NCBI RefSeq assembly: GCF_008180445.1
Contig: NZ_VTER01000006.1
Span: 62,001 to 126,000 of the forward strand
Reading direction: 5' to 3'
From: Bacillus_AB infantis_B
GTDB lineage: Bacteria; Bacillota; Bacilli; Bacillales; Cytobacillaceae
Length of the DNA stretch: 64,000 nucleotides
Every line of letters starts with the position of its first letter. Within the stretch, counting starts at the first letter, position 1. Of this stretch, positions 17,233 to 25,968 are shown one piece after another. The position numbers and the translations under genes are program-made. The notes under the pieces were generated by a model. It was not told the DNA's origin, did no database searches, and was given only the letters and a program-made list of their open reading frames with translations.

Positions 17233-18141
17233 ATGAAAATTGGCATCATCGGCCTTGGGGACATTGCTAAAAAGGCTTATCTGCCTGTATTGTCGGAACA
17301 GGAAAATATTGAGCTTGTGCTTTGTACAAGAAATGCGGAGACGCTCAATCAGCTTGCAGACAAGTACAGAATCAGGGAAACGGCCGGCACTGTTGAGGAG
17401 CTGATTGCTGCAGGGGCTGAGGCAGCCATTGTCAGCACAGCGACCGAGGCTCATTTTGAAATCGCAGAAAAACTGCTTTTGCATAACATCCATGTCTACA
17501 TAGACAAGCCTGTTTCCATGAACTTGGAAGAAACCGAAAAGATTGTCAGTCTGGCAGAAGAAAAAGGCAAAATTGCCATGGTCGGCTTCAACCGCCGCTT
17601 CATCCCAAGGGTTAGGGAACTGAAGGAGCATGGCAGGGCGAGCCTGATCCTGATGCAGAAGAACCGCTTCTCCTCCCCTGACGCTTTGAGGAGATTCGTG
17701 GTGGAGGACTTCATCCATGTGGTCGACACACTGCGCTTCCTCATGGATGAGCCGGTCAAGGATGTTTCTGTCCAGTCAAAAGGATCAGGCGGCAAGCTGG
17801 ACCACCTCATCGTTCAGCTGATCGGGGAAAGCAGCACGGCAGTCGGCATGATGAACCGCAATGGCGGGGTTACTGAGGAAATCATCGAGTACAGCACCGG
17901 ACAGGATAAGTATGTGGTCAATGCCCTTGTCGAAACGGTCCACTATCATGACAAAAGCATCCAGGTGACCAAATTCGGCGACTGGGAGCCCACCCTCTAC
18001 AAACGCGGCTTCTATCAGCTGATCGGCCATTTCCTCGACGCAGTCCGGCAGAATAAAACCCCGGACCCCTCTATCGAAGACTCGCTTATTACCCACCAGA
18101 TCTGCGAGGAGATTGTCAGGCAGGTTGATTCGAAGGCTTAA
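17233..18141 (+). CDS. Gfo/Idh/MocA-family NAD(P)-dependent oxidoreductase
   Basis: 302 residues. An N-terminal Rossmann fold (GIIGLGDIAKKAYLP, residues 4-18) precedes the family motif at about 90-93, here IDKP in place of the usual EKP, with the catalytic lysine Lys92. The C-terminal substrate domain begins after 'MVGFNRRFIPR'. Members oxidise or reduce sugars, inositols or their derivatives. Start at ATG after GGAG. It has its own terminator and no sugar genes beside it, so the substrate is open. Confidence 0.85.
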   Translation: MKIGIIGLGDIAKKAYLPVLSEQENIELVLCTRNAETLNQLADKYRIRETAGTVEELIAAGAEAAIVSTATEAHFEIAEKLLLHNIHVYIDKPVSMNLEETEKIVSLAEEKGKIAMVGFNRRFIPRVRELKEHGRASLILMQKNRFSSPDALRRFVVEDFIHVVDTLRFLMDEPVKDVSVQSKGSGGKLDHLIVQLIGESSTAVGMMNRNGGVTEEIIEYSTGQDKYVVNALVETVHYHDKSIQVTKFGDWEPTLYKRGFYQLIGHFLDAVRQNKTPDPSIEDSLITHQICEEIVRQVDSKA

Positions 18142-18200
18142 GCAGGATGAGGGGACAGGTTTCGTGGTACGATCTTTGAATGACAATGGAATAAAAGAAA

Positions 18201-18229
18201 AGCCGGGAGCATCTGCTTCCGGCTTTTTG
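18201..18229 (+). terminator. Terminator after the oxidoreductase gene
   Basis: Arms AGCCGGGAGCA and TGCTTCCGGCT (one wobble) are followed by TTTTTG. Just upstream (18148-18165) a fragment GAGGGGACAGG resembles the hairpin family seen at 21.7, 27.2 and 31.8 kb. Confidence 0.75.
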
Positions 18230-18329
18230 TGCTGGCCTGCGGTATTAGCCGCCTTGAGAATTTCTGGTTTGTTCCGGGTGCTGCAAGGGAACGAGCATTA
18301 TAGAAACTATAAAGAAAGAGGGGTTCGCA

Positions 18330-18782
18330 ATGAAGCAGTACGCAAGATTTGGATTGATGATCGCCGTTTCGACGGTCATTATGTTTGGACTTATGTATTT
18401 AAATGTATTTCAGCTCGATCATATTTTTTACAGCGAGACACGGGTGTATATGGCGCTGATCATGGGATCGGCCATGGCCATTGTCATGCTGCTGTTCATG
18501 TGGAAAATGTACAAAAATAAGCAGCTGAATTATATGATTTTAGCGGGAAGCGCCCTCGTATTCGCGGTTTCCCTCTGGCTTGTCCGCAGCCAGGCGACCA
18601 TCGATGACACCGCATGGATGAAAGCGATGATCCCCCACCACTCCATCGCCATCCTGACGAGTGAACGCGCCAGTATTTCGGATCCGAGAGTCAAGAAGCT
18701 GTCTGAGGATATCATTGAAGCGCAGCGCAGGGAAATTGAGGAGATGAAGAAGCTGATTGAGGATCTGGAGGAAAAAGAATGA
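18330..18782 (+). CDS. DUF305-domain membrane protein
   Basis: 150 residues. Three hydrophobic helices (about 7-25, 39-58, 66-85) are followed by a short DUF305 domain with MIPHHSIAI at 100-108, in which the His103-His104 pair is the family signature, then a helical charged tail ('IIEAQRREIEEMKKLIEDL'). DUF305 proteins fold like ferritin-type bundles and are often near copper or other metal resistance genes. No such gene is adjacent. A ribosome site AAGAGGGG precedes the ATG. Confidence 0.82.
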   Translation: MKQYARFGLMIAVSTVIMFGLMYLNVFQLDHIFYSETRVYMALIMGSAMAIVMLLFMWKMYKNKQLNYMILAGSALVFAVSLWLVRSQATIDDTAWMKAMIPHHSIAILTSERASISDPRVKKLSEDIIEAQRREIEEMKKLIEDLEEKE

Positions 18783-18824
18783 CGGAATGGAAAGGGCGGA
18801 TTCCAACTTCCTCTCCGCCCCCTT

Positions 18825-19075
18825 AGTCATGCTTCCATTGGTGGCCTTTCAATGCATGACTCGGATGATTTCCACCCTGTTATGCATTGATTAGAGGTTT
18901 TTTTATGCGTGACTCAAATGTTTTCCTCTCAGTCATGCATTGATTGGAGGTTTTTCTATGCATGACTCGATTGACTTCCTCTCAGTCATGCATTGATTAG
19001 GGGTTTATCTATACATAACTAGGCCATACCCTCCACAGTCATGCATAGAATAGAGGCTTCTCCTAATACATAACC
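18825..19075. repeat. Tandem array of about five 53-bp palindromic units
   Basis: Units begin near 18825, 18879, 18931, 18984 and 19037 (period 52-54). A typical unit starts with AGTCATGCAT, has a T-rich loop, and continues with ATGCATGACT, for example 18931-18940 pairing with 18958-18967 over 10 bp. Spacer phrases (GATTAGAGG, TTTTCCTCTC) are shared as well. Later units degenerate. No gene lies in 18783-19309 and no terminator-like T-run follows the array. Confidence 0.85.
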
Positions 19076-19309
19076 CATCAGCCACCGCAAGCCGATTACC
19101 CGCACCTCTCTCCCATCTATTTAATTCAGAAAATTTACAATTAATTATTTTTTACCCTTGTTTACAACAGGTATAGATTATATTCTAGTCTGTATAGCAT
19201 TTTCCCTTTAAGTCCTGCTGGTAATTTTGATATTTATTTCAATACATAATGAGGCTGGATCATGGTAGATGCTGCTTGATGAGAAAACCAAATAGAAGGA
19301 GAGATGCCC

Positions 19310-20629
19310 ATGGAGAAGAAGCTGGCGAATAAGGTATTGATTGCGAGTTTGATAGGAAGTTCGATTGAGTGGTTTGATTATTTTTTATACGGGACGGTGG
19401 CAGCGCTTGTTTTTAATCAGGTGATTTTCCACAGTGAGGATCCGGCTGTAGGCCTGCTGCTGGCATATGCTTCATTTGCGCTCGCGTTTTTCATCCGTCC
19501 GCTCGGCGGTGTGATTTTTGCCCATATCGGCGACAGGATCGGCAGGAAGAAAACGCTTGTCCTGACATTGTCGCTGATGGGGGGATCAACCGTTTTAATG
19601 GGGCTTTTGCCTACTTATGCTTCCATCGGGGTGGCAGCGCCAATCCTTTTGATTATCCTTCGCCTGATCCAGGGCATCGGGCTTGGCGGCGAGTGGGGCG
19701 GAGCGCTCCTGCTTGCAGTGGAATACGCGCCTAAAGAGAAGCGCGGCCTGTTCGGCAGCGTCCCGCAGATGGGCGTGACGATCGGAATGCTGCTCGGCAC
19801 ACTGGCATTATCCATCATGTCGCTGCTCCCGGAAGCGGCCTTCATGTCATGGGGCTGGCGCGTCCCTTTCATCCTTAGCGCCCTGCTCGTTATTTTCGGG
19901 CTGTGGATCCGCAAAGGGATCGATGAGACACCTTCTTTCAAGAAAGCCAAGGAAAAAGGCGAAATCGCGAAGGTTCCGTTCCTCGAAACAATGCGCACCC
20001 ATTGGAGGGAAGTACTGATTGCAGTTGGCGCCAAGGTAGTCGAAACCGCACCCTTTTATATTTTTTCAACCTTCATTGTTTCCTATGCGACCACCCAGCT
20101 CGGCTTTTCGAGGACAGTGACGCTCAACGCGGTCACCATTGCCACGATTGTCACAACCATCCTGATTCCGATCATGGGCGGCCTTTCTGATAAGATTGGC
20201 CGAAAGAAGCTGTATGTCGGAGGCACAATCTTAATGATGCTCTATGCTTTCCCTTATTTCTGGATGCTTCAGCAGGGATCGTCCCTGATGCTGATCGTTG
20301 CGACAGTCCTCGGCCTCGGTATCATTTGGGCCCCTATAACGGCTGTGCTCGGGACTATGTTCTCTGAGATTTTTAAATCGAATGTCCGCTATACCGGCAT
20401 TTCCCTGGGCTACCAAATCGGGGCTGCCCTTGCCGGGGGAACCGCGCCGCTGATTGCGACCGCCCTGCTCCAGGCATATGACAACTCCTATGTCCCGGTT
20501 GCCCTTTATATTATGCTGACTGCTGCCATCTCTCTGGTTGCCGTGGCAAGCATCAAGGACCGGAACAACCAGGACTTGGACACCGCCACAGTGATCTCAG
20601 AAACCCCAAAGACAAACGCTACGCTTTAA
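19310..20629 (+). CDS. MHS-family major facilitator (metabolite:proton symporter)
   Basis: About 439 residues, twelve helices. The start region 'LIGSSIEWFDYFLYGTVAALVF' and 'HIGDRIGRKKTLVLTL' are typical of the MHS branch (ProP, ShiA and relatives). 'LRLIQGIGLGGEWGGALLLAVEYAP' is the hallmark of that branch. The ATG at 19310 sits eight bases from AAGGAG; ATG 19304 is too close. Substrates in the branch include proline, betaine, shikimate, citrate and aromatic acids, so the sequence does not fix one. The next gene on the same strand encodes an ornithine-cyclodeaminase-like enzyme, which hints at an imino or amino acid, but a terminator lies between them. Confidence 0.85.
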   Translation: MEKKLANKVLIASLIGSSIEWFDYFLYGTVAALVFNQVIFHSEDPAVGLLLAYASFALAFFIRPLGGVIFAHIGDRIGRKKTLVLTLSLMGGSTVLMGLLPTYASIGVAAPILLIILRLIQGIGLGGEWGGALLLAVEYAPKEKRGLFGSVPQMGVTIGMLLGTLALSIMSLLPEAAFMSWGWRVPFILSALLVIFGLWIRKGIDETPSFKKAKEKGEIAKVPFLETMRTHWREVLIAVGAKVVETAPFYIFSTFIVSYATTQLGFSRTVTLNAVTIATIVTTILIPIMGGLSDKIGRKKLYVGGTILMMLYAFPYFWMLQQGSSLMLIVATVLGLGIIWAPITAVLGTMFSEIFKSNVRYTGISLGYQIGAALAGGTAPLIATALLQAYDNSYVPVALYIMLTAAISLVAVASIKDRNNQDLDTATVISETPKTNATL

Positions 20630-20635
20630 AAAAAG

Positions 20636-20668
20636 AAAAAGGAATTGCTGCGGCAGTTCCTTTTTTTC
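20636..20668 (+). terminator. Terminator after the MHS transporter gene
   Basis: GGAATTGC and GCAGTTCC pair (one wobble) between an A-run and TTTTTTT. Confidence 0.75.
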
Positions 20669-20687
20669 AGAAAGAGAGGAATTATGA

Positions 20688-21677
20688 ATGCTTATTTTAT
20701 CTGAAAAAGACATACGGTCCTTTTATTCTATGAAAAATGCCCTCCGGGATATGAGGGAAGGCCTGATCCGGCAAACAGAAGCTGAAATCCTCAATCCGCA
20801 CCGGGCAGTCCTCGATATCCCCGAGCATGAAGCATCTGCCCTTTATATGCCATGCGCCATGCCATCGGCTGGAAAAACCGTTGTCAAAGCTGTTACCATT
20901 TTCCCGCACAACCCTTCCATCGGCAAGAAAACGACCCAGGGGGTGATTTTATTAAGTGATGCCAGGAATGGCGATCACCTTGCCCTTTTGAACGCCTCCT
21001 ATCTGACAAGCCTGCGGACCGGGGCGATCAGCGGGGTGGCAACTGCGCATCTGGCGCGGGAGGATGCCCGGACTGTTGCTGTCATCGGCTGCGGGGCAAT
21101 GGCAGAGGAACAGCTGCAGGCCGTCCTGGAGGTCAGGGAAATTTCCAGTGTTATCCTTTATAACCGCACCAGAGAAAAAGCTGAAAAATTTGCCCCAAAA
21201 ATCAAGGAGCTTTGTCCGGACTTTAACGGGACCGTCACCATCGCTGACGAGGCTGACCTTGCGGCGGCCAAAGCGGATATCATCATCTGCGCCACTCGCT
21301 CTTCCACTCCTGTTTTTTCAGGGGAAGCGCTCAAGCCTGGCACCCATATCAACGGTGTCGGCTCTTATCAGCCTCATATGCAGGAAGTCGGCGAGGAGAC
21401 GCTGCTGAAATGCTCTAAAATTGTGGCTGATACGATTGAGGGCGTAAAAGAAGAGGCTGGCGATTTGATCATTCCGGCAAATTCGGGAGCCTGGAGCTTT
21501 GATCAGCTGCACGGTGAACTGGGGGAGCTTGCGGCAGGAAAGATTTCCGGCAGGGAAAATGACCAGGAAATCACCTTTTTTAAATCAGTCGGCACAGCCT
21601 ATTTCGACCTGGCCATTGCCAGTGCTGTCTATCAGAAAGCACTCGAACTCGGAGCAGGTACCGAGGTGGAAATATAG
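20688..21677 (+). CDS. Ornithine cyclodeaminase / mu-crystallin family protein
   Basis: 329 residues. The N-terminal dimer and substrate part includes 'GVILLSDARNGDHLALLNASYLTSLRTGAISGVAT'. The NAD-binding Rossmann site is VIGCGAMAEEQ. 'INGVGSYQPHMQEV' and 'VADTIEGVKEEAGDL' are typical of the family. Members include ornithine cyclodeaminase, alanine dehydrogenase-like enzymes and reductases of cyclic imines (pyrroline or piperideine carboxylates, ketimines). The sequence does not choose among these. The gene is downstream of an MHS transporter and convergent with a molybdenum-hydroxylase operon. GAGAGGA precedes the start. Confidence 0.85.
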   Translation: MLILSEKDIRSFYSMKNALRDMREGLIRQTEAEILNPHRAVLDIPEHEASALYMPCAMPSAGKTVVKAVTIFPHNPSIGKKTTQGVILLSDARNGDHLALLNASYLTSLRTGAISGVATAHLAREDARTVAVIGCGAMAEEQLQAVLEVREISSVILYNRTREKAEKFAPKIKELCPDFNGTVTIADEADLAAAKADIIICATRSSTPVFSGEALKPGTHINGVGSYQPHMQEVGEETLLKCSKIVADTIEGVKEEAGDLIIPANSGAWSFDQLHGELGELAAGKISGRENDQEITFFKSVGTAYFDLAIASAVYQKALELGAGTEVEI

Positions 21678-21682
21678 TAAAG

Positions 21683-21707
21683 AGAGGGACAGGCTTACTG
21701 TCCCTCT
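21683..21707. terminator. Terminator shared by the convergent cyclodeaminase and Fe-S genes
   Basis: AGAGGGACAG and CTGTCCCTCT enclose a 5-nt loop and are followed by TTTC. The stop codon of the Fe-S subunit lies in the loop. Confidence 0.7.
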
Positions 21708-22195
21708 TTCGGCTGAGCCAAGGGGTCTGTCCCCTTGGCTCCCTGCCGCAGCACCGAGTGGATGGCCTGCTGGATTTCTTTGTATCCGGTGCATCTGCAG
21801 ATATTGGATTGGAGCCATTCTGTTATGGTTTCTTCGTCTGCATGCGGGTCTGTCCGGGCGAGGGCGTGGGCATTCATGATGAAGCCTGATGTGCAATAGC
21901 CGCATTGGAATGCGAAGTGTTCGACGAAGGCTTTCTGGATCGGGGCATTCTTCAGCCCCTCAATTGTCTGTATCCTCTTTCCTTCTCCTTCAACCGCGAG
22001 CATCAGGCAGGACTTCATCGGGATATCATCAGCCAGTATGGTGCATGCCCCGCAGTCGCCGTTCAGGCAGCCCGGCTTTGAACCAGTCAGGCCCAGGCGC
22101 ACCCGGAGCATATATAATAGAGTGTCTGCAGGTCTCGCAGAAAGCTCTACTTCCTCTCCGTTCACAATAAGCTTCAGCTGCTTAGAACTGGTCAT
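21695..22195 (-). CDS. Molybdenum hydroxylase small subunit, [2Fe-2S] (CoxS/PucE-type)
   Basis: 166 residues. The plant-ferredoxin-like cluster uses Cys43, Cys48, Cys51 and Cys63 (CLNGDCGAC plus KSC). The second cluster uses Cys98, Cys101, Cys133 and Cys135 (CGYC, CRC). It passes electrons from the molybdenum site to the FAD subunit. The typical end of the family is near residue 151 (IHSVLRQ). Residues 152-161 are encoded by a dispersed hairpin repeat (21715-21741) and the last five by the terminator, so the tail looks added. The start overlaps the end of the FAD gene by 4 bases (ATGA). It is last in a five-gene operon. Confidence 0.9.
   Translation of the reverse strand: MTSSKQLKLIVNGEEVELSARPADTLLYMLRVRLGLTGSKPGCLNGDCGACTILADDIPMKSCLMLAVEGEGKRIQTIEGLKNAPIQKAFVEHFAFQCGYCTSGFIMNAHALARTDPHADEETITEWLQSNICRCTGYKEIQQAIHSVLRQGAKGTDPLAQPKEGQ
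21715..21741. repeat. Dispersed palindrome, GAGCCAAGGGG type
   Basis: Perfect 11-bp arms GAGCCAAGGGG and CCCCTTGGCTC around TCTGT. Near-identical hairpins occur at 27160-27221 and 31775-31834. Here it lies inside the 3' coding end of the Fe-S subunit. Confidence 0.85.
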
Positions 22196-23031
22196 TGCCT
22201 CTCACCCTCTAACTGTTGAATACAATCGGTTATGGTGTTCCTCAATACAAATAATCTGTACTCTTTCGACCCCTCTACATCATCCAGGACGGGCTGCGGC
22301 AGATAGGCGAGAGCTCTTTCAGCCCGTTCGGCGGCTGTCCATGCCCTGTCATTCAGCATCATCTCCATCTCCCGGGAACGGAACGGGAAAGGACAGACGC
22401 CGCTGAAGGCCATCCGGATTTCTCCTTCCTTCAGAAGTGCGGCTGCCGTTACGAGCGGGTAGCCTGTGTCCCACTGTTTTCTCCTTTTGATGCTCACGTA
22501 CGGCAGATCCCTGTACTTTTTTTCAACCAGTATGGAAAAGAGGAATTCTCCTTCTTTAAGCCTGATTTCCTGTTCAAATACGTGATGGATCGGATGGTAA
22601 ACAAGCCCTTCTGTTCCGGCGATCCCGAGCAGACAGTCTGACAGAAGCAGCGGCAGGACAGCTTCCCGGTAAAAAAACTGGCCGCAGATATTGCCGGCGA
22701 GTGTAATTTTATTGCGTGACGTCCTGTCGGCGATTTCGCTTGAGGTCTTTGCGAGCAGCGGGAACAGATTGGATTCCGCAATGGCGGTCAATGCAGCCCC
22801 TCCCCCAAAAATCAAATATTGCCCGTCTTCTCCCATTCCCTGATACCCTTCGACTCCTTTCAGGTCAATGACGGCATCTGTGTAAACAAGATTGAGCCTT
22901 CCCAATGTAATCAGCTCTGTGAGCCCGGAAAAATAAGAAGGCTTTTTCCCGCTGCTTCTATTTTCATAGTATTGCCTGACTGCCTCCTCAATGGACTGCG
23001 GCTTGCTGTATTGGAAGTCAAAAGGAATCAT
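22192..23031 (-). CDS. Molybdenum hydroxylase FAD-binding subunit (CoxM/PucC-type)
   Basis: About 279 residues. The FAD part includes 'FQYSKPQSIEEAVRQYYE', 'YLIFGGGAALTAIAES' and 'RTSRNKITLAGNICGQF', the last replacing the usual TLGGN region. The C-terminus ('IRMAFSGVCPFPFRSREMEMML') is the CO-dehydrogenase flavoprotein C-terminal domain. Its ATG overlaps the stop of the molybdenum subunit (ATGA), so 23031 is chosen over 23058. It links the Fe-S subunit to the final electron acceptor. Confidence 0.85.
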   Translation of the reverse strand: MIPFDFQYSKPQSIEEAVRQYYENRSSGKKPSYFSGLTELITLGRLNLVYTDAVIDLKGVEGYQGMGEDGQYLIFGGGAALTAIAESNLFPLLAKTSSEIADRTSRNKITLAGNICGQFFYREAVLPLLLSDCLLGIAGTEGLVYHPIHHVFEQEIRLKEGEFLFSILVEKKYRDLPYVSIKRRKQWDTGYPLVTAAALLKEGEIRMAFSGVCPFPFRSREMEMMLNDRAWTAAERAERALAYLPQPVLDDVEGSKEYRLFVLRNTITDCIQQLEGERQ

Positions 23032-25349
23032 TGCTTTACCCCGCTGACTTTTCTCCACAATGTTTCAGGCAGGAGAGGAAGAGTATCAAGCTGGACACCG
23101 ATGGCGAGGGACAGGGCATTCCCAAGCGCGGCAGGCATGCCGATGAGTCCGTGCTCGCCGGCTCCCCTGGCGCCATAAGGACCCGCAAGGTGAGGCGTTT
23201 CCACAAATTCAGTGATATATTCCGGCTCTTCTCCATAATGGAGCGGGCGGTAGGTTCGAAGCTGCGGATTCAAGATTCTTCCCTCCCGATCAAACACAAA
23301 AGATTCCCTGGCAGCAAAAGCGATTCCCATATTCATCGCCCCCATCACCTGGCCAAGGGCCCCTTTTTCATTTAAGACCTTTCCGATATCCATGACCGTA
23401 TAGGCTTTCAGAATCCTGTATGTCAGGTCCCTTTTATCAAGCTCCACCTCAACCCCCTGGGCGGCCACCGTCCATTCCGGCCCAGGGTCCCCGGCACCTG
23501 TTTCAGGGTCAAGATAGGATACGAGAGGAGGTGTGTAATACCCGGCAGCAATGATCTGGCCCCCTATCGTATGGCCATTCGGATATGTGTAGCCGTAGGC
23601 CAATTCCCTTATGTCCAGCCCAATATGGGGACGGTCCGTTATGAATACTCTTCCGCCGGCAGTCTCAAGATCAACTGAAGGAACCTGCAATACGCAGGAT
23701 GCCAGGTCCTTCAATTGCCTGATGGCATCATCTGCGGCTGCCAGAACTGCCTTGCCTGCCATATGGACTCCCTGGCTCCCGACCGTTTTCCAATGCTCAG
23801 GCACGGTCTGGGTATCAACAGCCATTTTTACATGAATCTGATCGACATTCATTTTCAGCCGGTCAGCCAGCATCTGGGCAAGCACGGTTTTCGTCCCGGT
23901 CCCGATCTCCACCACGCCTGACATCAGGTTGATGCTTCCGTCCGGATTGAACGTCAGGATTGCCCCCGAAGTGGCATCCGTATCAAAGGTGGATGTTTTC
24001 CACACACAGCATACGCCTTTTGCGCGGAGGGTCCTGTCTCCCGTTTCAGACAGCTGCCCTTCATCCCATTTCATCAAGTACTTTAACCGTTCGATGCACA
24101 GAGGCAGATTCCCGATCCGGCTCGGGCTGAGGACTACCTGTGTCGGTGTGGCATCGCCTGCCTTGATGCTATTTTTCAAGCGCAGCTCCAGCGGGTCCAT
24201 GGCCAGTTTTTCAGCCAGCACATCCATTGTCCGTTCAAAGGCAAAGTGGACCTCGCTGTGGCTGTAGCCCCGGTAGGCCCCTGGATAAGGATGGTTGGTG
24301 TAGACACAGTAGGAGTTGCAGCAGATGTGATCGATCTTGTATGGCCCGGTGCAGTCGACCACAGCTGCGCGTGTGATATCAACCGATTTATCGGAATAGG
24401 CGCCGCCGTCAAAGAAGAATTCGATTTCAGCCGCTTTGAGGATGCCGTTCCTTGTGGCCCCGATCCTCACGGTTGCTTCAAGCCCGATATGGACCGGAGA
24501 GGTGATCATATCCTCTTCTCTTGTATTGAGCAGTTTGACGGGCCTGCCGCCGACTGCAAGGGAAGCCAGATAGGCGATGACCTCCAGCTGCACCGAGGCT
24601 TTCCCCCCGTATGCCCCGCCTACAAGCGGTGTGTGGACTATCACTTTTCCGGCAGGGATGCCGAAATACCATTCCATCAGTTTTTTTATCGCAAAAGGAG
24701 CCTGGCTGGAGGCTGTGAAAATCACCTCGCCATTTCCACGGATTTCAGCCGTAGCACAGCGTGTTTCTATGGCAGCATGGTCAGATGGCGGGAAGGAGAT
24801 CGCAAACTCTGCCTCCACTTCGCTCTCCCTGAAGCCCTGCTCGATATTTCCTTTGCGGATTTTGTCCATGCTGGCGATATTGGTGCCTGGCACAGGATAG
24901 ACCCTTTCCCTTTTCTCATAGCTTCCGAGGTTCTCATGGACGAGCGGGGCATCGCTTCTAAGGGCTTCCCTTGGTGAGTGGACGGCAGGAAGCGGCCTGT
25001 ACTCAGCCTTGATCGCGTCCACCCCCTTTTTTGCGTTCAGCGGTGTATCTGCCACAACGACCGCTACAGGCTCCCCATGGTATCTCACCCTTTTATAGGC
25101 GATCGGCGGCCTGTCTTTGATTTCTTCCCCGGCAAGCGGAAAGGGTTCATCGCCTAATACTGCTTTTACACCAGGAATCTTCTTTGCCTCCGAGAAGTCG
25201 ATGGAGACGATATCGGCATGGGCATGCGGACTGATGAGCATCTTGGCATGCAGCGTCCCCGTCTGCCGATAATCATTGGTATACTTCGCTTTGCCGGTCA
25301 CTTTATCATAGGCTTCCTTGCGTATGACACTTTTTCCGATATAGTCCAA
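23028..25349 (-). CDS. Molybdenum hydroxylase large (molybdopterin-binding) subunit
   Basis: 773 residues. An N-terminal domain ('IGKSVIRKEAYDKVTGKAKY', 'KMLISPHAHADI') comes before the molybdopterin domains, which include 'GGAYGGKASVQLE', 'GAYRGYSHSEVHFAFE' and 'VEIGTGTKTVLAQM'. The likely catalytic base is the Glu of GARGAGEHGLIG near the C-terminus. The CO-dehydrogenase loop AYRCSFR is absent, so it is not a CO dehydrogenase. It resembles the xanthine/nicotinate-type hydroxylases that act on N-heterocycles and aldehydes. The gene order here (XdhC, MobA-like, Mo, FAD, Fe-S) differs from the B. subtilis puc order, in which the FAD gene precedes the Mo gene. The substrate is open. Confidence 0.88.
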   Translation of the reverse strand: MDYIGKSVIRKEAYDKVTGKAKYTNDYRQTGTLHAKMLISPHAHADIVSIDFSEAKKIPGVKAVLGDEPFPLAGEEIKDRPPIAYKRVRYHGEPVAVVVADTPLNAKKGVDAIKAEYRPLPAVHSPREALRSDAPLVHENLGSYEKRERVYPVPGTNIASMDKIRKGNIEQGFRESEVEAEFAISFPPSDHAAIETRCATAEIRGNGEVIFTASSQAPFAIKKLMEWYFGIPAGKVIVHTPLVGGAYGGKASVQLEVIAYLASLAVGGRPVKLLNTREEDMITSPVHIGLEATVRIGATRNGILKAAEIEFFFDGGAYSDKSVDITRAAVVDCTGPYKIDHICCNSYCVYTNHPYPGAYRGYSHSEVHFAFERTMDVLAEKLAMDPLELRLKNSIKAGDATPTQVVLSPSRIGNLPLCIERLKYLMKWDEGQLSETGDRTLRAKGVCCVWKTSTFDTDATSGAILTFNPDGSINLMSGVVEIGTGTKTVLAQMLADRLKMNVDQIHVKMAVDTQTVPEHWKTVGSQGVHMAGKAVLAAADDAIRQLKDLASCVLQVPSVDLETAGGRVFITDRPHIGLDIRELAYGYTYPNGHTIGGQIIAAGYYTPPLVSYLDPETGAGDPGPEWTVAAQGVEVELDKRDLTYRILKAYTVMDIGKVLNEKGALGQVMGAMNMGIAFAARESFVFDREGRILNPQLRTYRPLHYGEEPEYITEFVETPHLAGPYGARGAGEHGLIGMPAALGNALSLAIGVQLDTLPLLPETLWRKVSGVKQ

Positions 25350-25350
25350 C

Positions 25351-25968
25351 TCACTCCCCCCTCAGCTTTTTCAGCACTTCGTAATCCTCCGGTGTGTCGA
25401 CATCATAGAAAAGCAGCGGCTTTTGGAAATCGATGATTTTCCCCTGCTGAAAAAGTTCCTCCCGGATGATGGACCGTGCGCCCTGATCTCCTTCTAATTT
25501 CAGCAGAAGAGGAAAACAGGCGCTGGAAAAGAGGACAGGCGGCATCGGGACCTTCTGGCTTGCGGGGGCGACAAACAGGCACTCTTCTTCCTTATAGCAA
25601 TCTATTAATCTGTTAATCTGTTCAGCTCCAACGAAAGGCTGGTCTGCGAGAAGAATGACTGCCGCGTCTGCTTTGCTGCGTACCGCCTCCCGGATGCCGC
25701 ATGAGATTGAATGGCCCTGGCCCCTGGCCGCTTCCCTGCAGACGGCGCGGCTCCATCTGCCTGCATATGGCGGTTTGAAAAAAGAAGGCAGAAGCCATGC
25801 TAATGAATCTTCTTCTTCAGTAATGATCAGAATATGATCCAGCCTGGAAAGCATCGCTTCTCCCAGGGCAGCTGAACCGAGCGGCATCCCCCGGTAAGGG
25901 AGCAAACGCTTATCCTTCCCCATCCGCCTGCTTCTGCCGGCAGCGAGATAGATGCCGGCGATTTTCAT
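25351..25968 (-). CDS. MobA-like nucleotidyltransferase (PucB-type)
   Basis: About 205 residues. The sequence starts with the NTP-transferase signature LAAGRSRRMGKDKRLLPYRG (residues 8-27). 'AVILLADQPFVGAEQINRLI' is the metal-binding region of the group. It probably makes the cytosine dinucleotide form of the molybdenum cofactor, as MocA/PucB-type enzymes do for xanthine-type hydroxylases. The ATG lies in an ATGA overlap with XdhC and follows GAGGGG. An open frame reaching to 26268 is not supported by a ribosome site. Confidence 0.82.
   Translation of the reverse strand: MKIAGIYLAAGRSRRMGKDKRLLPYRGMPLGSAALGEAMLSRLDHILIITEEEDSLAWLLPSFFKPPYAGRWSRAVCREAARGQGHSISCGIREAVRSKADAAVILLADQPFVGAEQINRLIDCYKEEECLFVAPASQKVPMPPVLFSSACFPLLLKLEGDQGARSIIREELFQQGKIIDFQKPLLFYDVDTPEDYEVLKKLRGE

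Noticed and set aside
16812..17236. Open frames between PadR and oxidoreductase genes
   Set aside because: No similarity and no ribosome site; overlaps the next gene's start.
18825..19075. CRISPR array
   Set aside because: The whole unit repeats, with no unique spacers and no cas genes.
24246..24977. Long frame (243 codons) opposite the molybdenum subunit
   Set aside because: Antisense shadow of a recognised gene with high GC at third positions; no motif and no initiation site.
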